This document shows, one piece after another, positions 44,219-55,699 of a stretch of 64,000 nucleotides of DNA. This DNA is from Bacillus thuringiensis (GTDB lineage Bacteria; Bacillota; Bacilli; Bacillales; Bacillaceae_G): contig NZ_JACYOF010000001.1 in the NCBI RefSeq assembly GCF_014932895.1, positions 434,001-498,000 on the forward strand, given 5' to 3'. The notes below the pieces were generated by a model that saw only the letters and a program-made list of their open reading frames with translations, made no database searches and had not been told where the DNA came from. Positions within the stretch are counted from its first letter, which is position 1; the number at the start of each line of letters is the position of its first letter. The position numbers were made by a program, and so were the translations under genes.

Positions 44219-44668
44219 TTACAACATATTTAAGAAACGATCAGAGACAACACCTGTATCCTCAGGTGTACGGCAAATAATTAAGCAAGTATCATCACCA
44301 CAGATGGTTCCGATGATCTCATCCCACTCTAAATGATCAATAAGTGCTCCAAGTGAATGAGCGTTACCAGGCAATGTTTTTAGCACAAGCATATGTCCTG
44401 CCGTGTCTAATTTTACAAATGAATCCACTAGATTTCGTTTTAATTTTTGTAACGGGTTAAATCGTTGATCTGCTGGCAAGCTATATTTATAGCGACCATC
44501 ATGTAATGGCACCTTCACTAAGTGCAGCTCTTTAATATCGCGCGATACTGTTGCTTGCGTTACATTAAATCCTTCATTACGTAAAATATCAACTAATTCA
44601 TCTTGTGTTTCGATTTCTTTGTTCGCAATAATTTCCCTGATTTTAATATGGCGCTGACCTTTATTCAT
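44219..44668 (-). CDS. argR: Arginine repressor ArgR/AhrC
   Basis: 149 aa. N-terminal winged helix ([22 protein letters not shown]), hinge, and C-terminal hexamerisation/arginine-binding domain with [14 protein letters not shown]. Start at MNKGQRH behind GAGGTG. Controls arginine synthesis and breakdown; placed between yqxC and recN as in B. subtilis. Confidence 0.94.
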   Translation of the reverse strand: MNKGQRHIKIREIIANKEIETQDELVDILRNEGFNVTQATVSRDIKELHLVKVPLHDGRYKYSLPADQRFNPLQKLKRNLVDSFVKLDTAGHMLVLKTLPGNAHSLGALIDHLEWDEIIGTICGDDTCLIICRTPEDTGVVSDRFLNML

Positions 44669-44810
44669 ACATTTGCACCTCACACTATCTCTTACCATAG
44701 TTTAAACATTGGTATACTTCACTTATTTATGTTAACTTATAATTCGTTACTTGTATACAATTGTTTTTACAAACATTATACAATTACAACAAAAAGAGGA
44801 ACAACATATG

Positions 44811-45650
44811 TTATTCCCCTTTCCCTTTTTGTTTTAGGACATCATGCGCCTCTGTAACTACTTGCTCAACAGAAACTGGAGAATGATTTTCGCCATTCTC
44901 ACGTTCACCATGCCATTTCAGATGAATTAAAAATTCAATATTACCATCCCCACCCGTAATTGGTGAGAAAGTTAAACCTTCCACATCATAGCCTTCTTTT
45001 AAAGCAAATTCGACAATCATTTCTACGACAGCTTCATGTACTTTTCTATCACGAACGATGCCTTTTTTCCCAACTTGCTCTCTTCCAGCTTCAAACTGCG
45101 GTTTAATTAACGCTGCTACATCTCCATTTGGCATAAGCATTGTTTTTAAAACTGGCAGTATAAGTTTTAATGATATAAATGAAACATCGATACTAGCAAA
45201 TTGCGGTAAACCACGCTCTAAATCCGCTGGTGTTACATAACGGAAATTTGTGCGTTCCATTACAACAACACGCTCATCTTGACGCAATTTCCAAGCAAGT
45301 TGATTATATCCTACATCTAATGCATAAGATAACTTCGCTCCATTTTGAAGCGCACAATCTGTAAAGCCACCAGTTGATGAACCAATATCTATCATAACTT
45401 TATCTTGTAAATCTAGATGAAATGTCTCTAGTGCTTTTTCGAGTTTATAACCACCACGGCTTACATACGGCATAACTTGTCCCTTTACCGTAATCTCTGT
45501 ATCTTGTGGGATTTTCTCTCCTGGCTTATCAAGTCTCATCTCATTCGCATATACGAGTCCCGCCATAATAGCACGTTTTGCTTTCTCACGTGTTTCTATA
45601 AGCCCTCGCTCTACTAATAGTACATCTACTCTTTCTTTTTTTGCACTCAT
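44811..45650 (-). CDS. yqxC: TlyA/YqxC family rRNA 2'-O-methyltransferase
   Basis: 279 aa. N-terminal S4 RNA-binding domain (VDVLLVERGLIETREKAKRA) and FtsJ-like methyltransferase with SAM motif DIGSSTGGFTD and the K-D-K-E style residues (LIKPQFE). Four bp after dxs. Often called hemolysin A, but the family methylates rRNA. Confidence 0.9.
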   Translation of the reverse strand: MSAKKERVDVLLVERGLIETREKAKRAIMAGLVYANEMRLDKPGEKIPQDTEITVKGQVMPYVSRGGYKLEKALETFHLDLQDKVMIDIGSSTGGFTDCALQNGAKLSYALDVGYNQLAWKLRQDERVVVMERTNFRYVTPADLERGLPQFASIDVSFISLKLILPVLKTMLMPNGDVAALIKPQFEAGREQVGKKGIVRDRKVHEAVVEMIVEFALKEGYDVEGLTFSPITGGDGNIEFLIHLKWHGERENGENHSPVSVEQVVTEAHDVLKQKGKGE

Positions 45651-45653
45651 TTG

Positions 45654-47546
45654 TTACGCCCTTTTTTGTTTTGATGGAATCATTGTATGAATACGGTCTA
45701 CAACAGCATCTGTCGTTAAACCAATTTCTTCTAATAATTTTGTTACACTACCGTGCTCTATGAAACGGTCTGGAATACCCATTCGTTCAATTAACGCACT
45801 ATGGTACCCGTTCTCAGACGCAAATTCAACTACTCCCGTTCCAAAACCACCGATTAAACAAGCTTCTTCAATCGTTAAAATCGGTATATTTTTTCCTAAG
45901 AGATCATGTAAATACGCTTCATCCATTGGTTTGATAAAGCGAGCGTTCACTACTTTCACTGAAACTCCAGCCTTTTCAAGACGCTCCGCCGCTTCCATTG
46001 CCATTGGTATTGTCGTACCAAAAGTTAAAATAGCTGCTTGTGTACCTTCTTTTAACGTTTCCCATGAACCGATTGGAATCGTCTTTAATTCTTCATCCAT
46101 TTGAACACCAAGTCCATTACCACGTGCATAACGTAATGCGATTGGTCCATCTTCATATTGCATCGCCGTATATACTAAATGTTGCCCTTCATTTTCGTCT
46201 TTCGGCATCATAAGTACCATATTCGGCAAGTGGCGTAAGAATGAGATATCAAATACACCTTGATGCGTCTCACCATCTGCTCCTACTAAACCAGAGCGAT
46301 CGATTCCGATGAAAACATTTAAATTTTGGCGGCATATATCATGAACAACCTGGTCATATGCTCTTTGTAAAAATGTTGAATAAATCGCTAAGAATGGCTT
46401 CATACCTTGCGTTGCCATACCTGCTGCCATTGTTGTAGCGTGCTGTTCTGCAATACCTACATCAATCATACGATCCGGGAATTCTTTTTGGAATTTCTCA
46501 AGTTTCGATCCAACAGGCATTGCAGGTGTAATTGCAACGATACGCTCATCCGTTCTCGCTAATTTAAGTACTGTTTCACTCACAACAGCACTCCATGCTG
46601 GTGCAACTTCTTTCGGTTTAACGAAGTCACCTGATTCAATTTTATAAGGTCCTGTTCCATGCCAAGTGCCAATAACATCACTCTCAGCTGGTTTGTAACC
46701 TTTTCCTTTTTTCGTAATAACATGAACAAGCACTGGGCCTTTTGTTTTCTTTGCATATTGCAACGTTTCGAATAACTTTTCATAATCGTGTCCATCGACT
46801 GGACCTAAATACGTAAAGCCTAACTCCTCGAAAAAGACACCGGATACTAGTAAATATTTAAGACTATCTTTTATTTTCTCTGCTGTCGCAGCAACTTTCC
46901 CACCGACTGCTGGGATTTTCTTCAATATATACTCTAATTCGTCTTTTACCCAATGGTACTTTCCTGCGGTACGTAAACGTCCAAGTACATTATGAAGCGC
47001 ACCAACGTTTGGTGCAATTGACATTTCATTATCATTCAAAATAACAATCATGTCTGTTTTTTCATGTCCAATATGGTTTAATGCCTCTAAAGCCATTCCG
47101 CCTGTTAAAGCACCATCACCAATGATTGGTATAACATATTCTTTCGTTTTCTTTAAATCACGTGCTAGAGCCATTCCCATCGCAGCAGATAGTGATGTCG
47201 AGCTATGCCCTGTTTCCCATACATCGTGCTCACTCTCACAACGTTTTGGGAAACCACATAGACCTTGATATTGCCTTAATGTGCCGAATTCCTTCGCACG
47301 CCCTGTTAAAATTTTATGCACATAGGATTGATGTCCTACGTCCCATAAAAATTTATCTTTCGGACTATCAAATAATTTATGCAGAGCAATTGTGAGTTCT
47401 ACTACACCTAAATTAGGTGCAATATGTCCACCTGTTTGAGAGAGCTCTTCAATTAAAAACTTACGAATATCCTCACTCAATCCCTCTAGTTCACTAATAG
47501 ACATATCTTTCAAAAAACTAGGGTTTTGAATTTGCGTTAGATCCAC
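45654..47546 (-). CDS. dxs: 1-deoxy-D-xylulose-5-phosphate synthase
   Basis: 630-aa thiamine-dependent enzyme, first step of the MEP isoprenoid pathway. [13 protein letters not shown] site GDGALTGG...[10 protein letters not shown], and transketolase C-terminal domains. Start taken as GTG (MDLTQIQN); a GTG three codons earlier is also open. Follows ispA after a terminator, so it probably has its own promoter. Confidence 0.95.
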   Translation of the reverse strand: MDLTQIQNPSFLKDMSISELEGLSEDIRKFLIEELSQTGGHIAPNLGVVELTIALHKLFDSPKDKFLWDVGHQSYVHKILTGRAKEFGTLRQYQGLCGFPKRCESEHDVWETGHSSTSLSAAMGMALARDLKKTKEYVIPIIGDGALTGGMALEALNHIGHEKTDMIVILNDNEMSIAPNVGALHNVLGRLRTAGKYHWVKDELEYILKKIPAVGGKVAATAEKIKDSLKYLLVSGVFFEELGFTYLGPVDGHDYEKLFETLQYAKKTKGPVLVHVITKKGKGYKPAESDVIGTWHGTGPYKIESGDFVKPKEVAPAWSAVVSETVLKLARTDERIVAITPAMPVGSKLEKFQKEFPDRMIDVGIAEQHATTMAAGMATQGMKPFLAIYSTFLQRAYDQVVHDICRQNLNVFIGIDRSGLVGADGETHQGVFDISFLRHLPNMVLMMPKDENEGQHLVYTAMQYEDGPIALRYARGNGLGVQMDEELKTIPIGSWETLKEGTQAAILTFGTTIPMAMEAAERLEKAGVSVKVVNARFIKPMDEAYLHDLLGKNIPILTIEEACLIGGFGTGVVEFASENGYHSALIERMGIPDRFIEHGSVTKLLEEIGLTTDAVVDRIHTMIPSKQKRA

Positions 47547-47705
47547 ATGGATCACTCACTTTCATTTCATAATCTGTCAACATGTCAAATATTATAAAAA
47601 AATTTACACAACACAAGAAATTTTCTTTTCTATTCTTTATCTTGTCCTGTTATCAACCAGTCTATTGTGCCCTAATCCTATTATAAACCATATTTCTTTA
47701 TGCGA

Positions 47706-47744
47706 TGAAAAAAATAGCCGCTAACACGAAGTGATAACGGCAAT
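47706..47744 (-). terminator. Terminator between ispA and dxs
   Basis: GCCGTTATCAC-TTC-GTGTTAGCGGC stem followed by TATTTTTTT on the minus strand. Confidence 0.9.
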
Positions 47745-47846
47745 GTAATCCACATATATTTTTGCCAATAACAAGAAAAGAAAAACCTTTTCCTACATTT
47801 ATATCATAAAATGATGAATGACTCAACAAATGAAAACGCTGTTATA

Positions 47847-48737
47847 TTAGTTATTACGTTTTGCAATCAAATCGCAAATAGATAGTAAATATTCATCTTG
47901 TAATTGCAAGGAGCTAATCGCATCTTTTGCTTTTGCAATCGTTTCTTCTAAAATATCCTTTGCTCTATCTACAGTAAATAACGTCGTATATGTGCTCTTT
48001 TCGTTGGAAACATCACTACCAATCGGTTTTCCAATCTCTTCTTCGGTTCCTTCCACATCTAAAATATCATCTCGAATTTGGAAAGCTAGGCCGATATATT
48101 TTGCAAACGCAAGCAACTTTTCTTCCTGTTCTTCTGTCGCATCAGAAAGTATCGATCCGGCAAGTACAGCGAATTCAAGTAGTTTCCCAGTCTTATGCTT
48201 ATGAATATACTCCAACTCATCAATCGTAAGCTGTTTCCCTTCCGCTTCCATATCTGCCACTTGTCCGCCAACCATTCCTTCTGGTCCTGCTGCTTTTGCA
48301 AGCTCAAGTACAAGTCTTACTTTTTTCTCAGCAGAGATTTCTTTTTGCTCATATGCCATAATAACTTGAAAAGCATACGTCAACAAGCCATCTCCTGCTA
48401 AAACTGCCATCGCCTCACCGAATACTTTATGATTTGTGGGCTTTCCTCTTCTTAAATCATCATCATCCATACAAGGTAAATCATCATGAACTAACGAGTA
48501 TGTATGAATCATTTCAAGAGCACAAGCTGCACCTACTCCAAGATTTCTTTCTTTCCCAAACGCTTGTAATGTTGCAAACAAAAGTAACGGGCGGAGACGT
48601 TTTCCACCCGCTTCCAAAGAATATGCCATCGCTTCACGAAGTACATTTGGACATTGTAATTCATTTGCATAGCTTACAAGTTTCTCTTCTACGAAAGTTT
48701 TACTTTCTTTCAAAAAAGTATCAAAAGCGATCGTCAC
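47847..48737 (-). CDS. ispA: Farnesyl diphosphate synthase
   Basis: 296-aa trans-prenyltransferase. First Asp-rich motif DDLPCMDDDDLRRGKPTNHK and second DDILD are intact. Condenses IPP with DMAPP/GPP to FPP. Its start overlaps the xseB stop, last gene of the nusB-folD-xseAB-ispA cluster. Confidence 0.95.
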   Translation of the reverse strand: MTIAFDTFLKESKTFVEEKLVSYANELQCPNVLREAMAYSLEAGGKRLRPLLLFATLQAFGKERNLGVGAACALEMIHTYSLVHDDLPCMDDDDLRRGKPTNHKVFGEAMAVLAGDGLLTYAFQVIMAYEQKEISAEKKVRLVLELAKAAGPEGMVGGQVADMEAEGKQLTIDELEYIHKHKTGKLLEFAVLAGSILSDATEEQEEKLLAFAKYIGLAFQIRDDILDVEGTEEEIGKPIGSDVSNEKSTYTTLFTVDRAKDILEETIAKAKDAISSLQLQDEYLLSICDLIAKRNN

Positions 48738-48967
48738 TATGCTTCATCTCCTAAAGCAGTAAACGGTTCAAGCTCTCCATCTTCCCCAAGAATAACTGCC
48801 ATTTGTTCTTGTACATTCTTCAACTTCTCATCACAAAGCTTAGAGAGTTCCATACCCTCTTTAAAATAAGAGATCGCTTCTTCTAAAGGTACGTCACCTT
48901 GCTCTAACTTAGAAACGAGATGCTCAAGTTGCGAAATTGCCTCTTCAAAGCTTAATTTATTTTCCAT
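48737..48967 (-). CDS. xseB: Exodeoxyribonuclease VII small subunit
   Basis: 76 aa, coiled-coil-like family protein ([20 protein letters not shown] and [14 protein letters not shown]). Overlaps xseA by 11 bp and ispA by 1 bp, showing tight translational coupling. Confidence 0.93.
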   Translation of the reverse strand: MENKLSFEEAISQLEHLVSKLEQGDVPLEEAISYFKEGMELSKLCDEKLKNVQEQMAVILGEDGELEPFTALGDEA

Positions 48968-50315
48968 TATTCAATTCACGCTCCTCTATGCCTGATACGC
49001 TACAATCTAGTATTCCATCTTGTAATTGAACTGAAACAGCATCTCCAAGGCTGACATCTTTCACACTTTTTAACACTTGCTTCTCTTCATCATATACAAG
49101 CCCGTACCCTCTCATCATTACTTTAAGCGGGCTTAACGCTTCAAGTTTTTGAGCAGCTCTTACAAATGCAAATTCTTTCGTTTGTAGTAATGTTTGCATT
49201 TCACGTTGCAATTGCTTTTGTAACGTTTCAACAGCTACCTTCGTTTGCATAATTTTTTGAGACGGGTGGTGCTTCTCTAAATAAAATGAAAGCTGTTTTA
49301 ACTGATTTACTTTTTTATCAATATAGCGCTCTTTCGCTAAAACAAGCTGTTCTAACGCTCTATCTAATTGCTCTTCTTTTTGTTCGTATACTTGTCTCGG
49401 GTAACGGAACGCATAAGATTTTTGCAATACTTGTAGTTTTTCTTCTTTTTTATGTACTAACTCTCTCATTGCCCTTTGCAATCTCAGAGTTCTTTGCAAT
49501 ACTTTTTCTTGTAACTCTATAATGTTCGGTGCCGCCAGCTCAGCTGCTGCAGTCGGTGTTGGCGCACGTAAATCTGCAACAAAATCTGCGATTGTAAAAT
49601 CTGTTTCATGGCCTACTGCCGAAATAATAGGGATTTCGCTCTTAAAAATTGCTCTTGCAACCATTTCCTCATTGAAAGCCCATAACTCCTCAATAGAACC
49701 TCCGCCACGTCCAACAATTAGTACATCTATATCTCCCATTTCATTCGCTGTACGAATTGCTTGTACAATTGAGGGAGCTGCTGACTCCCCCTGTACAAGT
49801 ACTGGAAATACAATAACATTCCCAATTGGATAACGACGTTTAATCGTTGTTATAATATCACGAATCGCCGCTCCTGTTGGCGACGTAATCACACCTATTG
49901 TTTTAGCGTAAGGAGGGATTATTTTTTTATAAACTTGAGAAAACAATCCTTCTTCCTCTAAACGAACTTTTAATTGTTCGTAAGCTAAATGCAAATTTCC
50001 GACTCCGTCAGGTTGCATGTCTTGAATATAAATTTGATAAGAACCACTCGCCTCGTAAACAGAGATTTTCCCTTTTACAAGTACCTTCATCCCGTTTTCC
50101 GGTCTAAATTTAATATTACGATTATGACCCGCAAACATAACCGCTGCAATTCTGGCATTTTCATCTTTCAATGTAAAATACATGTGACCACGGCTATGAT
50201 TTTTAAAGTTGGAAATTTCACCTTTTAACCAAACAGACTGCAAATGCGGATCATATTCTATTTTTGTTTTTATATAGCGTGTTAGTGCTGTAACGGTTAA
50301 ATATTGTTTCTCCAT
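48957..50315 (-). CDS. xseA: Exodeoxyribonuclease VII large subunit
   Basis: 452 aa. N-terminal OB-fold ([20 protein letters not shown]), catalytic domain with [11 protein letters not shown] and [14 protein letters not shown], and a long C-terminal coiled coil that binds XseB. Degrades single-stranded DNA. Confidence 0.95.
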   Translation of the reverse strand: MEKQYLTVTALTRYIKTKIEYDPHLQSVWLKGEISNFKNHSRGHMYFTLKDENARIAAVMFAGHNRNIKFRPENGMKVLVKGKISVYEASGSYQIYIQDMQPDGVGNLHLAYEQLKVRLEEEGLFSQVYKKIIPPYAKTIGVITSPTGAAIRDIITTIKRRYPIGNVIVFPVLVQGESAAPSIVQAIRTANEMGDIDVLIVGRGGGSIEELWAFNEEMVARAIFKSEIPIISAVGHETDFTIADFVADLRAPTPTAAAELAAPNIIELQEKVLQRTLRLQRAMRELVHKKEEKLQVLQKSYAFRYPRQVYEQKEEQLDRALEQLVLAKERYIDKKVNQLKQLSFYLEKHHPSQKIMQTKVAVETLQKQLQREMQTLLQTKEFAFVRAAQKLEALSPLKVMMRGYGLVYDEEKQVLKSVKDVSLGDAVSVQLQDGILDCSVSGIEERELNNGK

Positions 50316-50341
50316 TTCTCTCTCCTCATAGCCGATTCAAA

Positions 50342-51202
50342 TTATTTACAAACGACACCTGCGCGCTTGGCAGATTCAACAGTATTATGAAGAAGCATTG
50401 TAATCGTCATTGGACCAACACCCTTTGGCACAGGCGTAATGTAACCCGCAACATCTAATACGTTGTCAAAGTCAACATCACCACAAAGCTTGCCTGTTTC
50501 TAATCGATTTACACCAACGTCAATTACAATTGCGCCTTCTTTAATATAATCAGCTGTTACCATTTTTGGTCGTCCAACAGCTACGATTAAAATATCAGCT
50601 AACTTCGATACCTCTTTAATATTTTGCGTCTTAGAATGACAATATGTGACAGTTGCATTTTCATTTAAGAACAATTGCCCCACTGGTTTGCCGACAATAT
50701 TACTTCTTCCAATTACTACAACATGTTTTCCCGAAATATCAAGATTCGTTTCTTTTACTAATTCTACAATACCATGCGGTGTACATGGAAGGAATGTATC
50801 TTGTCCCGTCATCATACGTCCTACGCTGATTGGGTGAAATCCATCTACATCCTTTTCTGGTGAAATTCTTTCAATGATAGCTTTTTCTTCAATATGTTTT
50901 GGTAAAGGTAATTGCACTAATATGCCATTAATACGGTCATCGCCATTTAAGCGATCGATTTCAGCAAGCAAACGTTCCTCAGTAATTGTTTCAGGAAGTT
51001 CAATTAGCTCTGAATAGATTCCTACTTGTTCACAGCCTTTTTCTTTTCCTTTTACGTAAGAACGAGATGCTGGATCTTCTCCAACTAGAATAACTGCTAA
51101 CCCTGGTACAATCCCTTGCTCTTTCAACTTCACAACTTCTTCTGTTAATTGTGCTCGTTTTTTCTCCGCAACTTCATTTCCTTTGATGATTACTGCTACC
51201 AT
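50342..51202 (-). CDS. folD: Methylenetetrahydrofolate dehydrogenase/cyclohydrolase
   Basis: 286-aa bifunctional one-carbon enzyme. Catalytic region [15 protein letters not shown] with the conserved Lys, [11 protein letters not shown], and the NADP site [15 protein letters not shown] are present. Between nusB and xseA. Confidence 0.95.
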   Translation of the reverse strand: MVAVIIKGNEVAEKKRAQLTEEVVKLKEQGIVPGLAVILVGEDPASRSYVKGKEKGCEQVGIYSELIELPETITEERLLAEIDRLNGDDRINGILVQLPLPKHIEEKAIIERISPEKDVDGFHPISVGRMMTGQDTFLPCTPHGIVELVKETNLDISGKHVVVIGRSNIVGKPVGQLFLNENATVTYCHSKTQNIKEVSKLADILIVAVGRPKMVTADYIKEGAIVIDVGVNRLETGKLCGDVDFDNVLDVAGYITPVPKGVGPMTITMLLHNTVESAKRAGVVCK

Positions 51203-51225
51203 TTTAAGATTCCCCCTTAAAGAAA

Positions 51226-51618
51226 TTACAGTGTATCTTTTATATTAGATAAAACGCCGTTAATAAAACGACGAGATTCCTCATCCCCAAATGTTTTAGC
51301 AATTTCAATTGCCTCATTAATTGTTACGTTGTGTGGAATTTCTTCCATATATTTCATTTCATACACAGCTACACGTAAAATACTGCGATCAACAATACTA
51401 ATACGCTCAAGCTTCCACTTTTTTAAATTTTGACGAATTGCTTCATCAATTGCTTCTTTATTTTCTACAAAACCTACAACAAGTGATTCTAGAAATTCAT
51501 TTGTTTCTTCACCTTCATCTAGCGTGTTTTCCACCGCTACTTTCGGTTCTAATTCACCTGTAATATCCATTTGATATAATGCTTGCATAGCTCTTTCTCT
51601 AGCCGTCCTACGTTTCAT
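51226..51618 (-). CDS. nusB: Transcription antitermination factor NusB
   Basis: 130-aa all-helical protein ([45 protein letters not shown]). Part of rRNA antitermination. First gene of its cluster. Confidence 0.94.
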
Positions 51619-51927
51619 TGTAACTCTCCTTTATGCTTCAAGTCTTTCCTTATGCTTTGTTATATTATTATAATTTATAAGCCGTCAATTCACTTACTCT
51701 TACAGTTTTCATTGATTTTCCAACCTTATAATACAATGATAATAACACAATTTATCGTTTCACACACGGGTTACAAGGCTGAAAAATAATAAAAAGATTA
51801 ACTTCAAGTTCCATATCTTATCACAATGTACGTTTTTTGGAAAAACAAAACATTTTCTTTTTTATTTCTCATTTTTTGAAATAGTATAATAATTAGAGGG
51901 TTATAGTTTGTGAAGAAATGAAACGAT
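51619..51927. other. Intergenic region upstream of nusB
   Basis: About 310 bp, AT-rich, expected to hold the promoter of the nusB-folD-xseAB-ispA cluster. A TTGTGT and TATTAT/TATTATAAG region near 51720-51755 (minus) may be it. No gene or structured RNA recognised. Confidence 0.4.
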
Positions 51928-51961
51928 AAAAAAGATGCCTATGTTACTAGGCACCTTTTTC
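51928..51961 (-). terminator. Terminator of the acc/asp23 operon
   Basis: AAAGATGCCT/AGGCACCTTT stem with T-run just after the asp23-like stop. Confidence 0.88.
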
Positions 51962-51965
51962 ATTC

Positions 51966-52358
51966 TTACACTGGTTCGATTTCTGTTTTTTGTGTTTCGA
52001 ATGTTACGCCAACGATGTGAACATTCACTTCTTTTGGCTCAAGTCCTGTCATTGTAAAGAGTGCTTGACGAATATTGTCTTGAATCTTTTGTGCAACAAC
52101 TGGAATTGCTACACCAAAATACATTACAACATAAAGGTCAACGATAATATCTTCATTTGCTAGTTCAACCTTTACACCTTTACCATGATTTTTCTTACCT
52201 AACTTCTCAACAACATCTGTAGCAAAATTACCGCGCATTGCCGCTACACCTTCTACCTCAGCAGCTGCAATACCTGCAATTACTTCAATTACTTCTGGTG
52301 CAATTTCTACTTTACCAAGAGTTGTATCTTGACCCATATCTAACATATGTTCAGCCAT
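51966..52358 (-). CDS. yqhY: Asp23/Gls24 family envelope protein (YqhY)
   Basis: 130 aa. DUF322 core: GKVEIAPEVIEVIAGIAAAEVEGV and VDLYVVMYFGVAIPVVAQKIQDNIRQA. Directly follows accBC as in B. subtilis, where YqhY is linked to acetyl-CoA carboxylase activity. Confidence 0.92.
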   Translation of the reverse strand: MAEHMLDMGQDTTLGKVEIAPEVIEVIAGIAAAEVEGVAAMRGNFATDVVEKLGKKNHGKGVKVELANEDIIVDLYVVMYFGVAIPVVAQKIQDNIRQALFTMTGLEPKEVNVHIVGVTFETQKTEIEPV

Positions 52359-52380
52359 GAAAAAAACCTCCTTTAATGTA

Positions 52381-53736
52381 TCACTGCGTCACAAGTTCAT
52401 GCTCTTCCAAAAATTTCGTGTTAAACTCACCTTTTACAAAATCAGGATGATCTAGCAATTGCAAATGGAACGGGATTGTTGTATGTACGCCTTCAATGAC
52501 AAATTCACTAAGCGCTCGCTTCATTTTTGCAATTGCCTCTTCACGTGTTTTTCCGTGAACAATTAATTTAGCAACCATCGAATCATAGAAAGGTGGGATT
52601 GAATATCCTGGATATACAGCCGAATCGACGCGAATACCAAATCCGCCTGGTGGTAAGTACATTTCTACTTTACCTGGAGATGGCATAAATTTTTTGGCAG
52701 GGTTTTCCGCATTAATTCGACATTCAATTGCCCAACCATTAAATTGTACTTCTTCTTGCTGTAACGATAACTTTTCTCCAGAAGCAACAAGAATTTGTTC
52801 TTTAATTAAATCCATCCCTGTTACCATTTCAGTAACCGGATGCTCAACTTGAATTCTCGTATTCATCTCCATGAAATAAAAGCTTTTCGTTTTATATTCA
52901 TAAATAAACTCAACCGTACCAGCACCTGTATAATCAACCGCTACCGCCGCTTTAACTGCCGCTTCACCCATCTGCTTGCGAATATTTTCATCAAGTGCAG
53001 GTGATGGACTTTCTTCTAATAGTTTTTGCAAACGGCGCTGAATTGTACAATCACGCTCTCCTAAATGAATGGCATTTCCATGTGTATCTGCCATTATTTG
53101 AATCTCAACATGGCGGAAATCTTCAACGTACTTTTCTAAGTATACACCAGGGTTCCCAAAAGCGGTACTAGCTTCTTGCTGTGTAATTTGAATTCCTTTT
53201 ACAAGCTCTTCTTCATGACGTGCAACACGAATACCTTTTCCGCCGCCGCCTGCAGTCGCTTTAATAATAACTGGATATCCAATTTGATTAGCAAGCTCGA
53301 TCGCTTCTTCGGTATTTTTAATAATTCCTTGTGAACCTGGTACAATTGGAACCCCTGCTTCTTTCATTGTATCACGAGCAACGTCTTTTGTGCCCATCTT
53401 TGAAATAGCTTCTGGACTTGGACCGATAAAAATCAAGTTACATTCACGGCATAATTCTGCAAAATCTGCATTCTCTGCTAAAAATCCATATCCTGGATGA
53501 ATAGCATCACAGCCCGTTAACTTCGCAACGCTAATAATGTTCGTTAAATTTAAATAGCTTTCTTTCGAAATAGTTGGTCCTACACAATACGCCTCATCTG
53601 CAATCTGTACGTGAAGTGACTCTTTATCTGCTTCTGAATAAATTGCAACTGTTTCAATATCCATTTCTTTACAAGCACGAATAATTCGTACAGCAATTTC
53701 CCCACGATTGGCTATTAATACTTTTTTTATCATCAC
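52381..53736 (-). CDS. accC: Acetyl-CoA carboxylase biotin carboxylase subunit
   Basis: About 450 aa ([12 protein letters not shown] start one codon in). ATP-grasp with GGGGKGIRV glycine loop, biotin carboxylase HxxERDCS/TIQRR, and [13 protein letters not shown]. Carboxylates biotin on AccB, first step of fatty-acid synthesis. Confidence 0.95.
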   Translation of the reverse strand: MMIKKVLIANRGEIAVRIIRACKEMDIETVAIYSEADKESLHVQIADEAYCVGPTISKESYLNLTNIISVAKLTGCDAIHPGYGFLAENADFAELCRECNLIFIGPSPEAISKMGTKDVARDTMKEAGVPIVPGSQGIIKNTEEAIELANQIGYPVIIKATAGGGGKGIRVARHEEELVKGIQITQQEASTAFGNPGVYLEKYVEDFRHVEIQIMADTHGNAIHLGERDCTIQRRLQKLLEESPSPALDENIRKQMGEAAVKAAVAVDYTGAGTVEFIYEYKTKSFYFMEMNTRIQVEHPVTEMVTGMDLIKEQILVASGEKLSLQQEEVQFNGWAIECRINAENPAKKFMPSPGKVEMYLPPGGFGIRVDSAVYPGYSIPPFYDSMVAKLIVHGKTREEAIAKMKRALSEFVIEGVHTTIPFHLQLLDHPDFVKGEFNTKFLEEHELVTQ

Positions 53737-53749
53737 AAAGACTCCCTTA

Positions 53750-54238
53750 TTACGCTTTTACAAGAAATAGCGGTTGTCCATACTCAACAAGCTGTCCGTT
53801 ATTAACAAGAATCTCAACAATTTCGCCCTCTACATCAGCGTCAATTTCGTTAAATAACTTCATAGCCTCAACAATACATACGATAGAATCTTTTGATACT
53901 CTGTCCCCAACACTTACATATGGAGGTGTATCAGGTGAAGATGAAGCATAGAATGTACCTACCATCGGTGATGTAATTTTATGTAGGTTTTCATTTTGAA
54001 CAACTTTTTTCTCTTCTTGTTTTGGTGCTTCTACTTGTGCTGCCGCTACTGTTGTTTCAACTTCAGCAGGTACTACTGGCTGCATGGCTTGTTTCGCTAC
54101 AGGTGCTTGCACAGCAACAACTTCATTACCACGCTTTTTCATTTTGATTGTTGTTCCGTCTTTTTTGTATTCAAATTCATCAATATTAGAGCTATCAATT
54201 AATTTAATTAATTCACGAACTTCTTGAATTTTAAACAT
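53750..54238 (-). CDS. accB: Biotin carboxyl carrier protein of acetyl-CoA carboxylase
   Basis: 162 aa. N-terminal domain, Ala/Pro/Val-rich linker (40-80) and biotinyl domain with the modified lysine K127 in EAMKLFNEI. 13 bp before accC. Confidence 0.95.
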   Translation of the reverse strand: MFKIQEVRELIKLIDSSNIDEFEYKKDGTTIKMKKRGNEVVAVQAPVAKQAMQPVVPAEVETTVAAAQVEAPKQEEKKVVQNENLHKITSPMVGTFYASSSPDTPPYVSVGDRVSKDSIVCIVEAMKLFNEIDADVEGEIVEILVNNGQLVEYGQPLFLVKA

Positions 54239-54708
54239 GTAAAATCCACTCCCATACTCTTGTTTGTCTCGTTTTTACAGATTCTCATCACTAAAACTAG
54301 ATTGACTGTAAAAATACGATGTATTCTATTCGAAAATTCACTTCATTTACTAATAGAAATATTTACTATTCCCATCTTACGATAAATTTTTTAAACATTC
54401 CAATTTATATTTCTTTATAATAAATTGAAACTCCTGTAAAAATATTATTCCACTAAAAATTTATTACCTAGTAATAATACCAAGTTTCACACGAAATTGG
54501 CAAGACCACTTCCTAAAAAACATTCTTTACTTTTTCAAAACGTTACACAGTAAAACACGTCATTCCCTCTCCATCCTTCATCTCATCTATGGCCAATAAC
54601 ATATTTTTACCAAATATTATTTTTTTGTTTACACGCCGTTCATCATTCCTTCATATAAGAATAGTATGTTCAAAGTGTAGAAAATATATTGTATTGAGGT
54701 GTGGACAT
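54239..54708. other. Intergenic region between accB and a divergent small ORF
   Basis: 470 bp, AT-rich, must hold the accBC promoter. It contains the palindrome at 54461-54477. No RNA or gene recognised. Confidence 0.5.
54461..54477. promoter_or_regulatory. 17-bp palindrome, FapR-operator-like
   Basis: TTATTACCTAGTAATAA is a perfect dyad (odd centre). It differs from the FapR consensus TTAGTACCTAGTACTAA only by a symmetric pair of changes (positions 4 and 14), about 220 bp upstream of accB. Confidence 0.4.
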
Positions 54709-54903
54709 ATGATATGGCTCATTCTCTTCCTACCTGCCGTTATGGTCTGGGCATTCGTTCTCTTCATCCACGTCAAATCCGGAAGAAGTAATCATCATTA
54801 CCATGAACCGCTAATCTTTTACTCACAACGTATTTCTCCGTTCCGAGTTGAACATAGTAAAGACAACTACACAGATGAAATAGAAAAAAGCTATCGAAAA
54901 TGA
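54709..54903 (+). CDS. Small membrane protein, unknown
   Basis: 64 aa, MIWLILFLPAVMVWAFVLFI membrane segment then a polar tail with HHYHEP and a charged end. Start set by GAGGTG 7 nt upstream. Isolated on the plus strand between two minus-strand operons. No family recognised. Confidence 0.6.
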   Translation: MIWLILFLPAVMVWAFVLFIHVKSGRSNHHYHEPLIFYSQRISPFRVEHSKDNYTDEIEKSYRK

Positions 54904-54918
54904 TAGCTTTTTTCTATT
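54888..54918. terminator. Bidirectional terminator
   Basis: AAAAAAGCTATC pairs with GATAGCTTTTTT over GAAAAT; overlaps the end of the small membrane ORF. Confidence 0.88.
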
Positions 54919-54985
54919 AATATTTTTATCTAACTAGTTTGAAGTATTCTATGTTACTATTTGCAGACAATTCTATTGGTAAAAA

Positions 54986-55016
54986 TAACAATCCGTAGGG
55001 AATCCCCACGGATTAA
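54986..55016 (-). terminator. Terminator of the spoIIIA operon
   Basis: AATCCGTGGGG-ATT-CCCTACGGATT stem then GTTATTTTTA on the minus strand, after spoIIIAH. Confidence 0.88.
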
Positions 55017-55024
55017 AGTTTCGC

Positions 55025-55684
55025 TTATTTTGTTGGTGGATCAAATTTCACACCTACATCTTTTGATCCGCCTTCACTTCTTACAAGCTGTATAATTTTA
55101 TTTGCTTCTTTTTGTGAATGTTTTGCTGCTTTCACAGTTACTTTAATGTCAGTTCCATCAGCTCTTACAAGAGCATCTTTATACCCACCTTGGGACTTAA
55201 TCACTGTCTCAAGTAATTCTTGCTTCGTTTCCATTGTAGTAATTGCATCAAAATTATCTTTTGCTTTACTCTTTTCTGCCGCTGAAGATTTTGAAGAATT
55301 CATCACTTCTTGTAATCTGGATTTCTCTTCGCTTCGTTGATCTTCCATTTGCATACGTAGCGCTGTGAAATTTTCATCACTTGATTGAACTGTTACGTTA
55401 GCCTCTTTTTTACTTGTTTCTTTTTTAGAATTCTCTTTTTTATCTGTTTCTTTATTTGTTGTTTCCTTGCTTGTATTTTCTTTGTTTGGAGCTTCTTTTG
55501 TTGTTTCTTTATTTTGTGTTTCGTTTGTTACTGCTTTATCAGTACCTTGTTTTTCTTGTCCAATCTTTTCACCAGTTGTTGGTGCCGCTGTATTCATTTT
55601 TTCAGGAGTTGTTACGTAATACACAGATAGTACAACAACTAAACTTAACATCGTTAATAGCCAAACCGTTTGTTTTTTTAACAC
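55025..55684 (-). CDS. spoIIIAH: Stage III sporulation protein AH
   Basis: 219 aa. One N-terminal membrane segment (8-26), a K/E/T/N-rich linker (35-95, low complexity and longer than needed), and a C-terminal ring-building domain related to YscJ/FliF. The mother-cell partner of SpoIIQ in the feeding-tube channel. Confidence 0.94.
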   Translation of the reverse strand: MLKKQTVWLLTMLSLVVVLSVYYVTTPEKMNTAAPTTGEKIGQEKQGTDKAVTNETQNKETTKEAPNKENTSKETTNKETDKKENSKKETSKKEANVTVQSSDENFTALRMQMEDQRSEEKSRLQEVMNSSKSSAAEKSKAKDNFDAITTMETKQELLETVIKSQGGYKDALVRADGTDIKVTVKAAKHSQKEANKIIQLVRSEGGSKDVGVKFDPPTK

Positions 55685-55699
55685 TTTATTTCCTCCCTA

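Noticed and set aside
54589-54708. N-terminal 40 residues of the longer plus-strand ORF before MIWLILF
   Set aside because: The SD GAGGTG supports the internal ATG at 54709; the upstream part is probably promoter DNA.
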